Below are positions 1-5,675 of a DNA stretch of 5,944 nt, in pieces. Below the pieces are notes generated by a model, which saw only the letters and a list, made by a program, of their open reading frames with translations, was not told the DNA's origin and did no database searches. Source of the DNA: Treponemataceae bacterium (GTDB lineage Bacteria; Spirochaetota; Spirochaetia; Treponematales; Treponemataceae); NCBI GenBank assembly GCA_024697985.1, contig JAILRX010000009.1, forward strand, positions 1-5,944. Reading direction: 5' to 3'. Position numbers and translations under genes: made by a program. Numbering within the stretch: position 1 is the stretch's first letter; each line of letters begins with the position of its first letter.

Positions 1-311
1 GCTATTTCAATTCTCTTGTTTGCACAGGTTCTGTACCCGCCTTCGCACTGCCACATTGCGGTATTTTTCTTTGTGATGATTGAGCCCAAAATGCTTACAA
101 GCATTATTCCAAGTGAAAGATAAATCGTCTTTACTTCAAAAGGATGACCTTCAACTGCCGTTCCGATTACGCCCTGAAGTATTACGGCAACCGCTGCAAT
201 CCTCAAAGCCATGAAAACTGCGTTTACGACGCCGACAGCAATCGAAGAATAAAATTTATTTCTGTTTTCCTTATCACAGAATCTGAAAAAGTTTTTTAAA
301 GTTTCAAACAT
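1..311 (-). CDS. ABC transporter half (permease/ATP-binding), N-terminal part only, cut by window edge
   Basis: The frame opens with ATG at 311 (protein begins MFETLKNFFRFCDKENRNKF) and stays open to base 1, giving 103 complete codons of a longer gene. A strong AGGAGGG site at 316-322 overlaps the TAG stop of the preceding transporter gene, leaving nine bases between the two genes, so they should be co-transcribed and translationally coupled. Two hydrophobic stretches are visible, about residues 22-50 and 63-80, followed by a cytoplasmic-looking segment ending CANKRIEI. This is the start expected of a type IV (exporter-fold) half-transporter transmembrane domain; the ATPase domain would lie beyond the window. 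I recognise the N-terminal pattern from tandem ABC half-transporters found next to TetR regulators. Inference: it is the heterodimer partner of the gene at 321-2120. Substrate unknown. Confidence 0.85.
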   Translation of the reverse strand, partial: MFETLKNFFRFCDKENRNKFYSSIAVGVVNAVFMALRIAAVAVILQGVIGTAVEGHPFEVKTIYLSLGIMLVSILGSIITKKNTAMWQCEGGYRTCANKRIEI

Positions 312-320
312 ATTTCCCTC

Positions 321-2120
321 CTACTCGTCCCTTGCACTGATGTGGGCTTCCCACATGTCCTTGTACAAACCGCCTTCCTTCAAAAGCTTCTCGTGCTTGC
401 CGAAAGAATCTACGTTTCCGTCCTTGATGACGTAAAGGTTGTCAGCATCAGCAACGGTTGAAAGTCTGTGTGCAATTACGATTAGAGTCTTGTCCTTGAC
501 CAGGCGCGCTACCGATTTTTGAATCAGGGCTTCGTTTTCTGGATCCGTGTAGGCGGTCGCCTCATCCAGTATTACGATTGGAGAATTTTTCATCATGGCA
601 CGGGCAATTGCGATTCTCTGCCTTTCGCCGCCGCTCAGATGCGCGCCGCTGCCACCGACGACTGTATCAAAACCGTTTTCAAGGCTCATGATAAAGTCAT
701 ACACGCCGCTCTGCCGTGCAATTTCTTCGACATCCGCATCGCTTGCAGAAGGATTTCCAAGACGGATGTTTTCACGGATGCTGAGGTCAAAAAGAAAATT
801 GTCCTGACTTACGTAGGCCACCCGTCGGTTATATTCTTCAAGACTCAAATCCTTGATGTTTACGCCACCTATTTCAACTGAACCTGAATCAACATCCCAC
901 AATGAGGCGATCAGTCGGGCAATCGTAGACTTTCCGCTGCCACTTGGGCCAACAAGGGCCGTATAGCTTCCCTGAGGAAACGAAAGGTTTACGCCGTGAA
1001 GGATTTCCCGAGTTTTTTCTTCGGTAACATCAGTTGAATTTACGACATCCACTTTTTTCCTGTATGAAAAGTGAACATCCTTGATTTCAATAGAATTGTC
1101 TTTTGGCTCTGATTTGTTTTCCAGAGGCCTTTCAAGTTCACTCAAGTTCATCAAAGTACCAACCTCATTGAAAATTACCCCCGCCTTGGCAATATCATCG
1201 TGATAAGTAAAGGCCGTAATAATTGGCTGAATTGAACTGAGCGACATAATGATAGCCGTTATGAAAGTCGGTGCATCGACAATGCCCTTCAAGAACAGAA
1301 TGCCACCGATCGGGAGAAGTCCCAAAAGAGAAGCCGGCATTACAACCATTCCAATCGTGAAAGGCCAGATTGTACTTCTCATCCATTCAACAAAGCAGTC
1401 AGAGCCTTCTTTTGCAGCAACCACAAACCTGTCATAAGAAGACTTCGATTTTCCAAAGGCTTTTATCACCTCAATTCCGTTGATATATTCAACTGCCGTA
1501 TCATTCAGGATTTTTGTTTTGTCGATGGCATTCTGAAACTGCCTTGTCGCATCCTTGAACATAAAGCACATTGCCACAAGCCCGACAGGAACTGTTACAA
1601 GACAGCAAAGTCCAAGTTTCCAGTTGAAAACCAGAAGGTAGACAATCAAAGCAAGAGAAAGCAGGATGTTGGAAGAATATTCAGGAACGATGTGTGCAAG
1701 AGTTGTCTCCATGCTGTCGACCCTGTCGATCATCACGTTTTTAAGCGAACCTGAAGGCATGTCAAGAACAGTTCCCAAAGGAAGGCGTGAAAGCTTGGAG
1801 CAGAGTTTTTTTCTGATATTTCCAAGAAGGTTGAAGGTGGCAAGGTGGCTCATCGTAGTTGATATTGCATGAAAAAGCACGTTTCCAAGCCAAAAAAGCG
1901 CGATTATTCCACCTTCGGTAAGATACAGTTTCCAGTCACGGATTCCGTCCATCAGCTGATTTACGACCCGCGCAATCATAAAGTAAGGTGCAATACAAAA
2001 AGCCACACTGATTATTGCAAACAGCACGCTAAGCAGATACTGCCCTTTTTTTTCGCCTGCAAATTCAAAAATCCAGCCGACAAGGCCTTTTTTAGCAGGC
2101 ACAGACGATTTTTTTGACAT
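321..2120 (-). CDS. ABC transporter half: fused transmembrane domain and ATPase
   Basis: A 599-residue protein, the usual length for a half-transporter of the MdlB/exporter-fold class. Hydrophobic segments at about residues 29-53, 70-90, 150-167, 168-189, 254-277 and 281-302 fit six membrane helices. The nucleotide-binding domain follows: A-loop tyrosine near 353, Walker A GPSGSGKST at 391-399, Q-loop glutamine near 439, signature LSGGE at 495-499, Walker B IVILDE ending at Glu 520 and H-loop His 551. All catalytic elements are intact, so this half should hydrolyse ATP. The D-loop reads AYTDPENE rather than the common SALD type, and the segment after the A-loop carries an extra stretch of roughly a dozen residues. 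The ATG at 2120 is chosen because AGGAG at 2126-2130 lies five bases upstream; an in-frame TTG at 2144 lies inside a palindrome and has no ribosome site. It moves an unknown substrate across the inner membrane, probably as a heterodimer with the next gene, under control of the neighbouring TetR regulator. Confidence 0.95.
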   Translation of the reverse strand: MSKKSSVPAKKGLVGWIFEFAGEKKGQYLLSVLFAIISVAFCIAPYFMIARVVNQLMDGIRDWKLYLTEGGIIALFWLGNVLFHAISTTMSHLATFNLLGNIRKKLCSKLSRLPLGTVLDMPSGSLKNVMIDRVDSMETTLAHIVPEYSSNILLSLALIVYLLVFNWKLGLCCLVTVPVGLVAMCFMFKDATRQFQNAIDKTKILNDTAVEYINGIEVIKAFGKSKSSYDRFVVAAKEGSDCFVEWMRSTIWPFTIGMVVMPASLLGLLPIGGILFLKGIVDAPTFITAIIMSLSSIQPIITAFTYHDDIAKAGVIFNEVGTLMNLSELERPLENKSEPKDNSIEIKDVHFSYRKKVDVVNSTDVTEEKTREILHGVNLSFPQGSYTALVGPSGSGKSTIARLIASLWDVDSGSVEIGGVNIKDLSLEEYNRRVAYVSQDNFLFDLSIRENIRLGNPSASDADVEEIARQSGVYDFIMSLENGFDTVVGGSGAHLSGGERQRIAIARAMMKNSPIVILDEATAYTDPENEALIQKSVARLVKDKTLIVIAHRLSTVADADNLYVIKDGNVDSFGKHEKLLKEGGLYKDMWEAHISARDE

Positions 2121-2125
2121 ATTTT

Positions 2126-2130
2126 CTCCT
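2126..2130 (-). promoter_or_regulatory. Ribosome binding site of the ABC half-transporter gene
   Basis: AGGAG, five bases before the ATG at 2120. It fixes the start of the transporter gene. It lies four bases downstream of the 20-bp palindrome at 2135-2154, so a hairpin or a bound protein there could affect translation. Confidence 0.85.
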
Positions 2131-2134
2131 ATTT

Positions 2135-2154
2135 TAGTTAGCAATTGCTAACTA
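2135..2154. promoter_or_regulatory. 20-bp perfect palindrome, probable operator at the transporter transcription start
   Basis: TAGTTAGCAATTGCTAACTA reads identically on both strands with no mismatch. Counting from the -10 element it falls at about +1 to +20 of the transporter transcript, immediately before the ribosome binding site. A symmetric site of this length at this position is typical for a dimeric repressor such as TetR or MarR family proteins; the adjacent TetR gene is the natural candidate. In RNA it could also fold into an eight-pair stem with an AATT loop. No second copy was seen upstream of the regulator gene itself. Confidence 0.75.
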
Positions 2155-2161
2155 TAAATAC

Positions 2162-2191
2162 ATAATATATAACACTGTTATATTTTGTCAA
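2162..2191 (-). promoter_or_regulatory. Probable sigma-70-type promoter of the ABC transporter genes
   Basis: On the minus strand a perfect -35 hexamer TTGACA (2191-2186) is followed by overlapping -10 candidates: TATATT (2169-2164, 16-base spacer) and TATTAT (2167-2162, 18-base spacer), each 5/6 to consensus. The predicted start is near 2155, about 35 bases before the ATG at 2120. The promoter lies in the 121-base gap after the regulator gene, so the transporters need not depend on read-through from it. No terminator is visible after the regulator. Confidence 0.75.
2167..2183. promoter_or_regulatory. 17-bp inverted repeat inside the promoter spacer, possible second operator
   Basis: Two perfect 8-bp arms, ATATAACA and TGTTATAT, flank a single central base. 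The site fills most of the -35/-10 spacer and overlaps the -10 element, so a protein bound here would block RNA polymerase. Its sequence differs from the palindrome at 2135-2154, suggesting either two regulators or one with relaxed specificity. AT-rich DNA makes chance palindromes more likely, which lowers confidence relative to the other site. Confidence 0.55.
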
Positions 2192-2241
2192 TAAATAGGA
2201 GCTTAAAAATTCCCAAATTAAATTATTTTTTAGCAGAAATT

Positions 2242-2859
2242 TCAGTCGGCAAAATGCATGATGTCGTTCCAGCCGGAACGATAGAAAGAGAACATCTGCG
2301 AAAGACACTCATCAGCCTCTTCCTTTGTACCTGCCTCGAAAAGGAGGACAAAAAAAGATGCAAAAGTGCCTTCAGTGATGATTTTTTGAATGACGGGATT
2401 TATCTTTGTGGCCTCGATGTCCTGTTTTTCAAGGACGCCATAAAAATATTCAGTTGAATCTATATCTTTTTTTGCAATATCGCTTACAAAATTTTCGTAG
2501 CGCGTTCCGCCAGAACAATGAAGGATGAGATTGAAAGCTTGTTTGTGGCTCCAGGCGTAATCGAACATCAGCTTCAAGCCCTTGGATGAAAAATCTTCCA
2601 TGAATTTAACCTGATCGGCAAAGGGAATTGATTCAAATTCACTCAGGATTGAATCATAAATTCCGTGGATGTAATCAACATGCTCCTTGACCAGGGCATC
2701 GAAAAGTTCTTCCTTACTTTTGAAATAGCCGTAAAGGGCTCCGGTCGTAACGCCCGCTTTCTTTACGATTGTTCGAAGTGATGCGGAGGAAAAGCCTTTC
2801 TGTGAAAATTCTTCATTGGCGGCGGCAAGTATTTTATTTAACGTTTCTGACTCTTCCAT
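2242..2859 (-). CDS. TetR/AcrR-family transcriptional regulator
   Basis: A 205-residue protein of normal family length. The N-terminal region (about residues 7-55) matches the TetR DNA-binding domain: a first helix LNKILAAANEEFSQKGF, then the helix-turn-helix through SLRTIVKKAGVTTG and the hallmark ALYGYFKSKEELF at 41-53. The rest is a helical ligand-binding and dimerisation region with no recognisable specificity. The ATG at 2859 is preceded by GAGG (2865-2868) at a five-base spacing. The gene is in tandem with, and directly upstream of, the two ABC half-transporter genes, and the intervening 121 bases carry a promoter with two palindromes. Family knowledge and this layout suggest a repressor that releases the transporter promoter when it binds a small molecule, perhaps the transported compound. 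The ligand is unknown, and the assignment of the palindromes to this protein is inference. Confidence 0.92.
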   Translation of the reverse strand: MEESETLNKILAAANEEFSQKGFSSASLRTIVKKAGVTTGALYGYFKSKEELFDALVKEHVDYIHGIYDSILSEFESIPFADQVKFMEDFSSKGLKLMFDYAWSHKQAFNLILHCSGGTRYENFVSDIAKKDIDSTEYFYGVLEKQDIEATKINPVIQKIITEGTFASFFVLLFEAGTKEEADECLSQMFSFYRSGWNDIMHFAD

Positions 2860-2878
2860 CTCGACCTCTTAAATAGAG

Positions 2879-2906
2879 ATTATCATAAAATGATTCATAA
2901 AGCAAA
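2879..2906 (-). promoter_or_regulatory. Weak candidate promoter of the TetR-family gene
   Basis: On the minus strand a -10-like GATAAT (2884-2879) is preceded by TTTGCT (2906-2901, 16-base spacer) or TTGCTT (2905-2900, 15-base spacer), about 20 bases before the start codon at 2859. The -35 match is poor. The whole interval 2870-2960 is very AT-rich and holds no copy of either transporter-promoter palindrome, so there is no visible sign of autoregulation through the same sites. Confidence 0.35.
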
Positions 2907-2962
2907 GTAGATAAAAACGAATTAATAAAAAAATATTGATTTTCCACCTATATAAAAAAGCC

Positions 2963-3024
2963 CCCAGCAGTCAGCAGTGCTTTTAAAGCGTGCCGGGAAA
3001 GATGGGGTCTTAGGGGAAGAAAAC
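2963..3024. repeat. Partial direct-repeat copy of the GC-rich intergenic element
   Basis: These 62 bases align without gaps to 3231-3292 at a constant offset of 268 bases, with six mismatches by hand count. The inner 46 bases (2979-3024 against 3247-3292) differ at only one position, C3009 versus T3277. Similarity stops abruptly after 3024, where the hairpin arm present in the other copy is missing, so this looks like a truncated copy. Just before it, CAGCAGT occurs twice in tandem (2965-2978). Confidence 0.85.
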
Positions 3025-3026
3025 TA

Positions 3027-3047
3027 GGGTGCACTTTCAGCGCACCC
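3027..3047. other. Short hairpin next to the truncated repeat
   Basis: GGGTGC (3027-3032) and GCACCC (3042-3047) form a perfect six-pair stem with a nine-base loop. It sits directly before a second, longer hairpin at 3049-3075. The pair of stems may be part of the repeat element or the tail of an unannotated transcript. Confidence 0.5.
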
Positions 3048-3048
3048 A

Positions 3049-3081
3049 CGAGTTTCCATCAAAGATGAAAACTCGCTTTTT
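3049..3081 (+). terminator. Terminator-like hairpin on the plus strand with no gene in front of it
   Basis: Arms 3049-3060 and 3064-3075 pair at 11 of 12 positions (one C/A mismatch at 3056/3068) around an AAA loop, followed by C and five T residues (3077-3081). This is the form of an intrinsic terminator reading on the plus strand; on the minus strand there is no T-tract after the stem. No plus-strand coding region precedes it in this window, so it either ends an unrecognised RNA or belongs to the repeated DNA. Confidence 0.45.
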
Positions 3082-3230
3082 ATGTCTGTAAGTAAATTCC
3101 TAGTACGCTTTTTAAGTGCCGAAGGTGTGTAAAAGAAGCGCATCCGGAGCCGTCACGACAAGCCGAAAAAAATACGCGAGCGGAAAGCAAAAAACGCGGC
3201 CTCTGGGGGTGGCGAGTTTACGAGCCGGGG

Positions 3231-3292
3231 CCCAGCAGTTCGACGCGCTTTTAAAGCGTGCCGGGAAAGATGGGGTTTTAGGGGAAGAAAAC
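3231..3292. repeat. Second copy of the 62-base direct repeat
   Basis: Partner of 2963-3024, aligned without gaps. This copy is the more complete one because it continues rightward into the palindromic end at 3276-3329. It contains the near-palindrome CGCTTTTAAAGCG (3246-3258). Confidence 0.85.
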
Positions 3293-3329
3293 CCTCGCTT
3301 CGCAAGTAGGGGGTGTTCTTCCCCTAAAA
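3276..3329. repeat. 14-bp perfect inverted repeat forming a long hairpin just after the operon's last stop
   Basis: TTTTAGGGGAAGAA (3276-3289) is exactly complementary to 3316-3329. Further pairs continue inward after one mismatch (A3291-C3294 with G3311-T3314), and a small CTT/AAG stem lies at the tip. The structure begins four bases after the stop codon of the gene ending at 3334, so it could stop or stabilise the 3' end of the operon transcript. It lacks a clean T-tract on either strand, so it is not a standard intrinsic terminator. Confidence 0.7.
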
Positions 3330-3333
3330 AACA

Positions 3334-4167
3334 TTAGTACTCTACAATTTTCGGTCTTGCTTTGAATGCGCCTTTTTCGGTCTCATAGAAAGTTCCGTTT
3401 CCTGTGCTGAAAAACTCACCGCCGGCAAGAATAATCGAATGCGGCAAATCAGGACTTTCTTCAGTCAAATCAGTCTTCAATGCAGTTTCATTATTCTGGA
3501 AACTGAAGGAACCTGAAGCAATATTGATAGTCGAATCAGCCTTGATTCCGTTCTTAGAATTCAAAAAATATGCCTTGAAAGTCTTATCTTTTTCAACTGT
3601 AAAGGACTGGCAGTTAATACCAGAACCTTTTGAAGTTCCCTTGAAATAAAAAGTACCACTTCCCTTGATTTTCACATCATCAGCCTTTACAGCATGATAA
3701 ACTTCTCCAACGACATACAATGAACCGCTTCCGCCTAGCACAAGATTTTTCTTGCAGTGGAGCGCGCCGCTTTTTGACTGGTCTTTTCCACTTGAAACAA
3801 CATAATTTACGCTGTCCTGAACACTCGAAACCTTGGTTTTTGCTTCTCCGTAGATTGCGCTCAGACCATCAGTATTTTCGATAAAGGCATTTTTCAATTT
3901 GATTTCAGTATTTTTTGTCTTGTTGATAATCTGGCCGTTAAAATATCCTGAAATCGTGTAAATAAAGTCTTCATTCTTGGCCTGAAGGATTATTTTTCCT
4001 TCTTCAATTTTTACGCCAGAATCCATCGGACTTACGCTGACTTTTGATTGATATCGTTTTCTTGCGCCATCAACATCGATTTTCATTCCATAACCTTCTG
4101 CAAAACAAACTGATGCACACAAAAACGCTAGAAAGATTCCTGCAAATATTTTATTTTTTCGATTCAT
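3334..4167 (-). CDS. Secreted carbohydrate-binding-domain protein (Cthe_2159/DUF4353-like), paralogue 2
   Basis: A 277-residue protein with a Sec signal peptide: positive start MNRKNK, hydrophobic core to about residue 20, and a likely cut after VCFA at residue 23. The mature part is rich in short strands with glycine turns, such as LVLGGSGSLYV, VKIKGSGTFYF and NSKNGIKADSTINIASGSF. These repeats match the right-handed beta-helix family typified by Clostridium thermocellum Cthe_2159, members of which bind acidic polysaccharides. The start ATG at 4167 has AGGAG at 4174-4178 with six-base spacing. The site touches the stop codon of the gene upstream, which ends only three bases before this start, so the two are tightly coupled. 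By hand it is roughly 55-60% identical to that neighbour over about 185 ungapped residues: a tandem duplication. It lacks a convincing lipobox, so it is probably periplasmic or exported. No catalytic residues recognised; ligand unknown. Confidence 0.85.
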   Translation of the reverse strand: MNRKNKIFAGIFLAFLCASVCFAEGYGMKIDVDGARKRYQSKVSVSPMDSGVKIEEGKIILQAKNEDFIYTISGYFNGQIINKTKNTEIKLKNAFIENTDGLSAIYGEAKTKVSSVQDSVNYVVSSGKDQSKSGALHCKKNLVLGGSGSLYVVGEVYHAVKADDVKIKGSGTFYFKGTSKGSGINCQSFTVEKDKTFKAYFLNSKNGIKADSTINIASGSFSFQNNETALKTDLTEESPDLPHSIILAGGEFFSTGNGTFYETEKGAFKARPKIVEY

Positions 4168-4170
4168 AGT

Positions 4171-4983
4171 TTACTCCTGTTCATCCTTGTAATAATAAAA
4201 TGCATCCTTATCTGTCAGATACAAACGTCTGTTGTTCTCAAACTCAAAATTACCACCATTAAGCTTGATGTAATGAGGCATCTTAGGTTTTTCCTTTGTC
4301 GTATCGGTTTTCAAGGCCGTGTCGTTGCCGCTTATAAAAAAGTTGCCGCTTGAAATTTCAATTGTGCCATCAGCCTTAATTCCGTTCTTGGAATTTTTTA
4401 GATAGCATTCAAAAGTCTTATCACTTTCAACAGTTAAAGTCTGGCAGCAGATCGCAGATCCTCGCTTTGAAGCTTCGAAATCGAATAGTCCACTACCCTT
4501 TATCTTTATGTCCGCCCCTTCAACTGCATGACAGATTTTTCCCTTAACGTAGAGGTTTCCGCTTCCACCCAAAACAAGAGTTTTTTTAGAATAGATTGCA
4601 CCGCTGTCACCGTAACTTCTGCCATACGAAAGCAGATAGTTATTGCTTCCCCTGACGGTCGAAATTTCAGTCTTCGCCTTGCAGTTGATGGCAGGTTTTC
4701 CGAAAGGATTTTCGATATAGGCGTTATGCAGCTTGATTACAGTGTTTTTTGTCGCAACCACAATCTGTCCCTTGAAATATCCGCTTATCGTGTAGACAAT
4801 CCCGCTTTCCTCCGGAAAAATCGTTATCAGGGTCTTGGAAACCTTTACAGAAGAATCCATCGGAAAAATTGAAATTTCATTTCCGTATTTTGACCTGACA
4901 GGATCTTCCTTTACGCAGGAAGTCAGCATCAAAAGAATAATCAACAAAAATGCAATAAAATAATTTCGATAAGTTTTCTTCAT
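4171..4983 (-). CDS. Carbohydrate-binding-domain lipoprotein (Cthe_2159/DUF4353-like), paralogue 1
   Basis: A 270-residue protein beginning MKKTYRNYF, with a hydrophobic stretch ending in the lipobox LTSC; Cys 23 is the predicted lipidated residue, so it should be anchored in a membrane. The body has the beta-helix strand pattern of the Cthe_2159-type family: YTISGYFKGQI, LVLGGSGNLYV, IKIKGSGLFDF, NSKNGIKADGTIEISSGNF and a TALKTD segment near the end. I chose ATG 4983 because AAGGA at 4993-4997 is nine bases away; the in-frame ATG at 4989 would leave only three bases and add two residues. It follows the DUF4956 gene by 20 bases and precedes its paralogue by three. Compared with that copy it has more cysteines (for example AICCQ against GINCQ). 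Inference: an envelope binder of an anionic polysaccharide or related polymer. Confidence 0.87.
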   Translation of the reverse strand: MKKTYRNYFIAFLLIILLMLTSCVKEDPVRSKYGNEISIFPMDSSVKVSKTLITIFPEESGIVYTISGYFKGQIVVATKNTVIKLHNAYIENPFGKPAINCKAKTEISTVRGSNNYLLSYGRSYGDSGAIYSKKTLVLGGSGNLYVKGKICHAVEGADIKIKGSGLFDFEASKRGSAICCQTLTVESDKTFECYLKNSKNGIKADGTIEISSGNFFISGNDTALKTDTTKEKPKMPHYIKLNGGNFEFENNRRLYLTDKDAFYYYKDEQE

Positions 4984-4992
4984 AATCATTTT

Positions 4993-4997
4993 TCCTT
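4993..4997 (-). promoter_or_regulatory. Ribosome binding site that decides the lipoprotein start
   Basis: AAGGA lies nine bases before ATG 4983 but only three before ATG 4989. The normal spacing favours the downstream start, giving a protein that begins MKK. Confidence 0.7.
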
Positions 4998-5003
4998 GCT
5001 GTT

Positions 5004-5675
5004 TTAGAGCACGGGTGCGAGCTGATCATCAGGATTTTCAAGGATTACGTTCAAATTGCCGTTTCGAGTCCTTACCTCATCGATAAAGGCCTTTACGTCA
5101 ATCTCTGCCTTAGGCTGAATCCAATAAGAAATCGTGAACAGAGTTCCCATGTTTGAAGTCTTTACGTTCTTTACCGCATATTTTACAAGGTATTTGTCGA
5201 AAATGTCATTGAAAACATCCTTGTAATTCATGTCTTCTGGAATCGTGATTTTCAAAATTTGTTTTTCGCTGACCTTCCAAAATCTTGTAATCAGAATAAA
5301 AAGAAGGCCGACTGCGATTGCAAGCACAAAGCCCAAAAAGTAAGAATTCAAGCCGATTATGAGGCCGACTGCCGTGCACAAAAACAAAAAGAGGATGTCC
5401 TTTGAATCACCCGGGATACTTCTGTATCGGACGAGGGCAAAAACACCGGCAAGTGAAAGAGTCTTCTTGAGGTCAGTGGCGATAAATGGAATCAACACCG
5501 CCATTACCACAGGAAGCAAAACAATTGTGATTGCAAAGTTCTTGGAAAATTTCTTTCCGTGACAGGCAATTATGTAGCTTGCTGCCATTATCACTCCTGC
5601 AATCAGGGCCATCAACATACTGAAAACGATAGCGATACTTTCTGAATCAACCAGAAATCCATTAAACATGTCCAT
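5004..5675 (-). CDS. DUF4956-family integral membrane protein
   Basis: A 223-residue protein. Four hydrophobic segments at about residues 13-37, 47-65, 93-109 and 112-130 are followed by a soluble C-terminal domain of about 90 residues with mixed helix and strand character. The segment after the second helix, GVFALVRYRSIPGDSKDIL (77-95), matches the family hallmark: an Arg-x-Arg pair, then an acidic Asp-rich stretch before the third helix. ATG 5675 is chosen because AAGGAG at 5683-5688 lies seven bases upstream; in-frame ATG 5702 lies further inside the preceding gene and lacks a site. The start overlaps the end of the polyphosphate-polymerase-like gene by 14 bases, implying translational coupling. 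DUF4956 proteins are known to occur beside VTC-domain and CotH-kinase proteins, but their biochemical role is not established. Here it may form the membrane part of a complex with the VTC protein. Confidence 0.9.
   Translation of the reverse strand: MDMFNGFLVDSESIAIVFSMLMALIAGVIMAASYIIACHGKKFSKNFAITIVLLPVVMAVLIPFIATDLKKTLSLAGVFALVRYRSIPGDSKDILFLFLCTAVGLIIGLNSYFLGFVLAIAVGLLFILITRFWKVSEKQILKITIPEDMNYKDVFNDIFDKYLVKYAVKNVKTSNMGTLFTISYWIQPKAEIDVKAFIDEVRTRNGNLNVILENPDDQLAPVL

Larger units (their letters stand above)
3106..3329. repeat. GC-rich interspersed-repeat-like element (left boundary uncertain)
   Basis: This stretch is visibly richer in G and C than the genes and AT-rich spacer around it. 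It starts near CGCTTTTTAAGTGCCG (3106-3121), a sequence resembling CGCTTTTAAAGCGTGCCG further in (3246-3263), and ends with a 14-bp inverted repeat. Its right part recurs at 2963-3024. It is open for 73 codons on the plus strand from a GTG at 3116, but no ribosome site precedes that codon and the predicted protein is very basic and low in complexity, so I treat it as non-coding. It resembles small non-autonomous repeats scattered in spirochaete genomes, but only a genome search can show whether it is interspersed. Confidence 0.55.

Noticed and set aside
519..881. Plus-strand open frame of 120 codons opposite the ABC ATPase domain
   Set aside because: It is antisense to a highly conserved domain with all motifs intact, has no family resemblance and no ribosome site.
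2121..2144. Longer start (TTG 2144) for the ABC half-transporter
   Set aside because: The TTG lies inside the 20-bp palindrome and near the predicted transcription start, with no ribosome site; ATG 2120 has a good AGGAG.
2185..2457. Plus-strand open frame of 90 codons opposite the TetR gene end
   Set aside because: It starts in the transporter promoter region and overlaps the regulator's C-terminus in antisense; no recognisable product.
2950..2961. Minus-strand G-run followed by six T residues as a terminator for the operon upstream
   Set aside because: No good stem precedes the T-tract; the only C-run partner is more than 40 bases away with an interrupted stem.
2963..3329. Integron attC site or CRISPR array
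   Set aside because: No GTTRRRY-type core sites with matching inverse cores were seen, there is no regular repeat-spacer series, and only two unequal copies 268 bases apart are present.
3116..3337. Open frame of 73 codons on the plus strand from GTG 3116
   Set aside because: It lies wholly in the GC-rich repeat, has no ribosome binding site, gives a strongly basic protein without recognisable domain, and runs into the 3' end of the opposite gene. Its right half duplicates in non-coding context at 2963-3024.
4105..4167. Lipobox in the second beta-helix protein (ASVC at residues 18-21)
   Set aside because: Valine before the cysteine is a poor lipobox, and a normal signal peptidase I site follows at residue 23, so secretion without lipid is favoured.
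4528..4872. Plus-strand open frame of 114 codons opposite the lipoprotein gene
   Set aside because: It is antisense to a gene supported by family motifs, ribosome site and close paralogue; no independent evidence of coding.
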